From: Candidatus Woesearchaeota archaeon
Lineage (GTDB): Archaea; Nanobdellota; Nanobdellia; Woesearchaeales; JAGVYJ01
Direction: 5' to 3'
Length of the DNA: 5,834 nt
NCBI GenBank assembly: GCA_018303315.1
Contig: JAGVYJ010000029.1
Coordinates: forward strand, 6,297 to 12,130
Positions 4,359 to 5,834 of the stretch are shown piece after piece. Under the pieces are notes generated by a model. It saw only the letters and a list, made by a program, of their open reading frames with translations. It was not told where the DNA came from and ran no database searches. How positions within the stretch are numbered: the stretch's first letter is position 1; every line of letters begins with the position of its first letter. Position numbers and translations under genes: made by a program.

Positions 4359-5834
4359 AAAAGGACGTGAAGTGGATAATTGTTACAGGCGGGGTGCTTT
4401 CAGGCATTGGCAAGGGCACTGCTGCAGCCAGCATCGGCAAGCTGCTCAGCCTGAATTTCAAGGTTGTGCCGATAAAGTGCGACGGCTACATCAATGTTGA
4501 CCCCGGCACCATGAACCCTTTTGAGCACGGCGAGGTCTTTGTGCTGGACGATGGCGGGGAAGTTGACATGGACTTCGGCCATTACGAGCGGATGCTCGAC
4601 ATAAATGCCACATCCGAGCAGAGCATAACAACCGGCAAGGTCTTTGGAGGGGTGATAAGGAAAGAGCGGGAAGGCAAATTCCTCGGCAAGACGGTGCAGG
4701 TAATCCCCCACATCACCAATGATATTCTTGAAAGGTTCGAAAGGGTTGCTGAGGAGCAGCAGGCTGATGTCATACTGGTAGAGATTGGCGGCACTGCAGG
4801 AGACATCGAGAATTCATGGTTCATTGAGGCAGCCAGGCAGCTCAAGCACAAGGTCGGGGAAGGCAACATATGCTATGTGCACCTGAGCTATGTGCCATTC
4901 CTTGATTCAGTCGGCCAGCAGAAGACAAAGCCTGTGCAGAGGGACGTGCAGCACCTTAGGGAGAATGGAATTATCCCTGACATAATAATTGCAAGGAGCA
5001 GGAATCAATTGCATAAGGAGTCCAAGGAAAAGATAGCCCTGTTCTGCGACGTTCCCCTTGAGGCAGTGATTTCAGCACGGGACATAGAAAGCGTCTACCA
5101 GGTTCCTGCGATATTTGAGAAGGAAGGCCTGCTTGATTTTTTGGCAAGAAAATTCAGTTTCAAGCCCAAGACCGACCTTGCAGAATGGAACCGCCTTGTA
5201 AACAGGATACTGAAGCCAGCCAAGGAGGTCAATATTGTGATTGGCGGCAAGTATACAATGCTTAATGATTCATACGCCAGCCTGATTGAGGCGCTCATTC
5301 ATGCAGGGGCGCATTTCAATGCCAAAGTAAACATCAGGTTCATCGAGACTACGGATATCGAGACAGGAAAAGTCACCGTCAGGGAAGCGACAAAGGGGGC
5401 AGATGGCATCATAATCCCCATAGGCTTCGGCTCAAGGGGCGTTGAGGGAAAGATTGCCTGCGCCCAGTACGCTCGGGAGAACAACATCCCTTACCTTGGG
5501 CTTTGCTATGGCATGCAGCTGGCTGTGGTTGAATTTGCCAGAAACGTCTGCGGTCTTAAGGATGCGCACACAACTGAGTGCGAGCCTAAGACACCCCATC
5601 CTGTAATTGACATCCTGCCGGAGCAGAGGAACATAACAGACAAGGGCGGCACCATGCGCCTCGGCCTCTACGAGGCAGTGCTCAAGCCCGACACTATTGT
5701 GCAAAAGCTCTACGGAAAAGGCAAGGTTGCAGAGAGGCACAGGCACAGGTACGAGGTCAATCCGGAATATCATGAAATTCTGCAGAAGCACGGACTTGTA
5801 TTGTCAGGAACCTCGGAAAATGGCCGCCTTGTGG
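4355..5834 (+). CDS. pyrG: CTP synthase (3' end beyond window)
   Basis: CTP synthase makes CTP from UTP with ATP and glutamine, the last step of pyrimidine nucleotide synthesis. The window holds 493 residues. The synthetase domain (about 1-270) has P-loop GVLSGIGKG (13-21), YINVDPGTMNP (45-55), HGEVFVLDDG (58-67), DFGHYER (73-79) and EIGGTAGDIE (143-152), with Asp73 and Glu143 the likely Mg ligands. QQKTKPVQ (188-195) is the nucleotide-binding K-T-K-P-x-Q segment. The glutaminase domain (about 290 on) has KYTMLNDSY (299-307), PIGFGSRGVEGK (355-366), LCYGMQ with nucleophile Cys384, GGTMRLG (431-437) and ERHRHRYEVNP (460-470). The last catalytic His-Glu lies past the edge. Differences from the usual sequence are CDGY for x-D-P-Y at 42-45 and PIGFG for PGGFG. 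GGGGGTG at 4343-4349 can serve as ribosome binding site, and the start overlaps the protease stop. Confidence 0.97.
   Translation, partial: MKKDVKWIIVTGGVLSGIGKGTAAASIGKLLSLNFKVVPIKCDGYINVDPGTMNPFEHGEVFVLDDGGEVDMDFGHYERMLDINATSEQSITTGKVFGGVIRKEREGKFLGKTVQVIPHITNDILERFERVAEEQQADVILVEIGGTAGDIENSWFIEAARQLKHKVGEGNICYVHLSYVPFLDSVGQQKTKPVQRDVQHLRENGIIPDIIIARSRNQLHKESKEKIALFCDVPLEAVISARDIESVYQVPAIFEKEGLLDFLARKFSFKPKTDLAEWNRLVNRILKPAKEVNIVIGGKYTMLNDSYASLIEALIHAGAHFNAKVNIRFIETTDIETGKVTVREATKGADGIIIPIGFGSRGVEGKIACAQYARENNIPYLGLCYGMQLAVVEFARNVCGLKDAHTTECEPKTPHPVIDILPEQRNITDKGGTMRLGLYEAVLKPDTIVQKLYGKGKVAERHRHRYEVNPEYHEILQKHGLVLSGTSENGRLV

Noticed and set aside
1..5834. CRISPR array, insertion sequence or phage region
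   Set aside because: No regularly spaced repeats, transposase motifs or terminal inverted repeats were seen.

Overview
The window looks like an archaeal chromosome segment. It carries an archaeal EF-1alpha/rpsJ pair, archaeal TATA boxes about 26 to 31 bp ahead of starts with no ribosome binding site, a serine tRNA split by an intron outside the anticodon loop, and an archaea-type membrane-anchored endonuclease. The compact layout, short intergenic gaps, and a spore-coat-type ATP-grasp gene outside Firmicutes would fit a DPANN or other uncultured lineage. The lineage is inference; no taxonomic marker in the window settles it.

Layout from left to right. Positions 1-171 are the C-terminal end of EF-1alpha. 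A T-run and a hairpin follow, then rpsJ (ribosomal protein S10). A short minus-strand gene (79 aa, unknown) converges on rpsJ and shares the tetranucleotide CTAG, so that both stop codons overlap. Between that gene and the next CDS lies a tRNA-Ser(GGA) gene at 871-1097. Its T-loop is interrupted by a structured 143-nt intron at position 59/60. Next come a YheC/YheD-type ATP-grasp protein and an N-formylglutamate-amidohydrolase-like enzyme on the plus strand. After these are two minus-strand genes: a possible short membrane peptide without a normal start codon, and a membrane-anchored nuclease related to Holliday junction resolvases. The nuclease is divergently transcribed from an M50 (site-2-type) membrane metalloprotease. 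The protease stop overlaps the start of pyrG (CTP synthase), which runs off the right edge.

Functional picture. The left part is translation machinery (EF-1alpha, S10, tRNA-Ser). The centre is a possible amide-bond-making and amide-bond-breaking pair (ATP-grasp ligase and FGase-like hydrolase). The right part is a divergent promoter serving a membrane nuclease on one side and a protease-pyrG operon on the other.

The most notable item is the intron-containing tRNA-Ser. The sequence shows a complete cloverleaf once bases 941-1083 are removed, and the junction forms a bulge-helix-bulge with the cut points needed to give the standard T-loop TTCAAAT. The ATP-grasp reading frame is open back through the tRNA to position 680, so an automatic annotation could bury the tRNA inside a falsely long protein.
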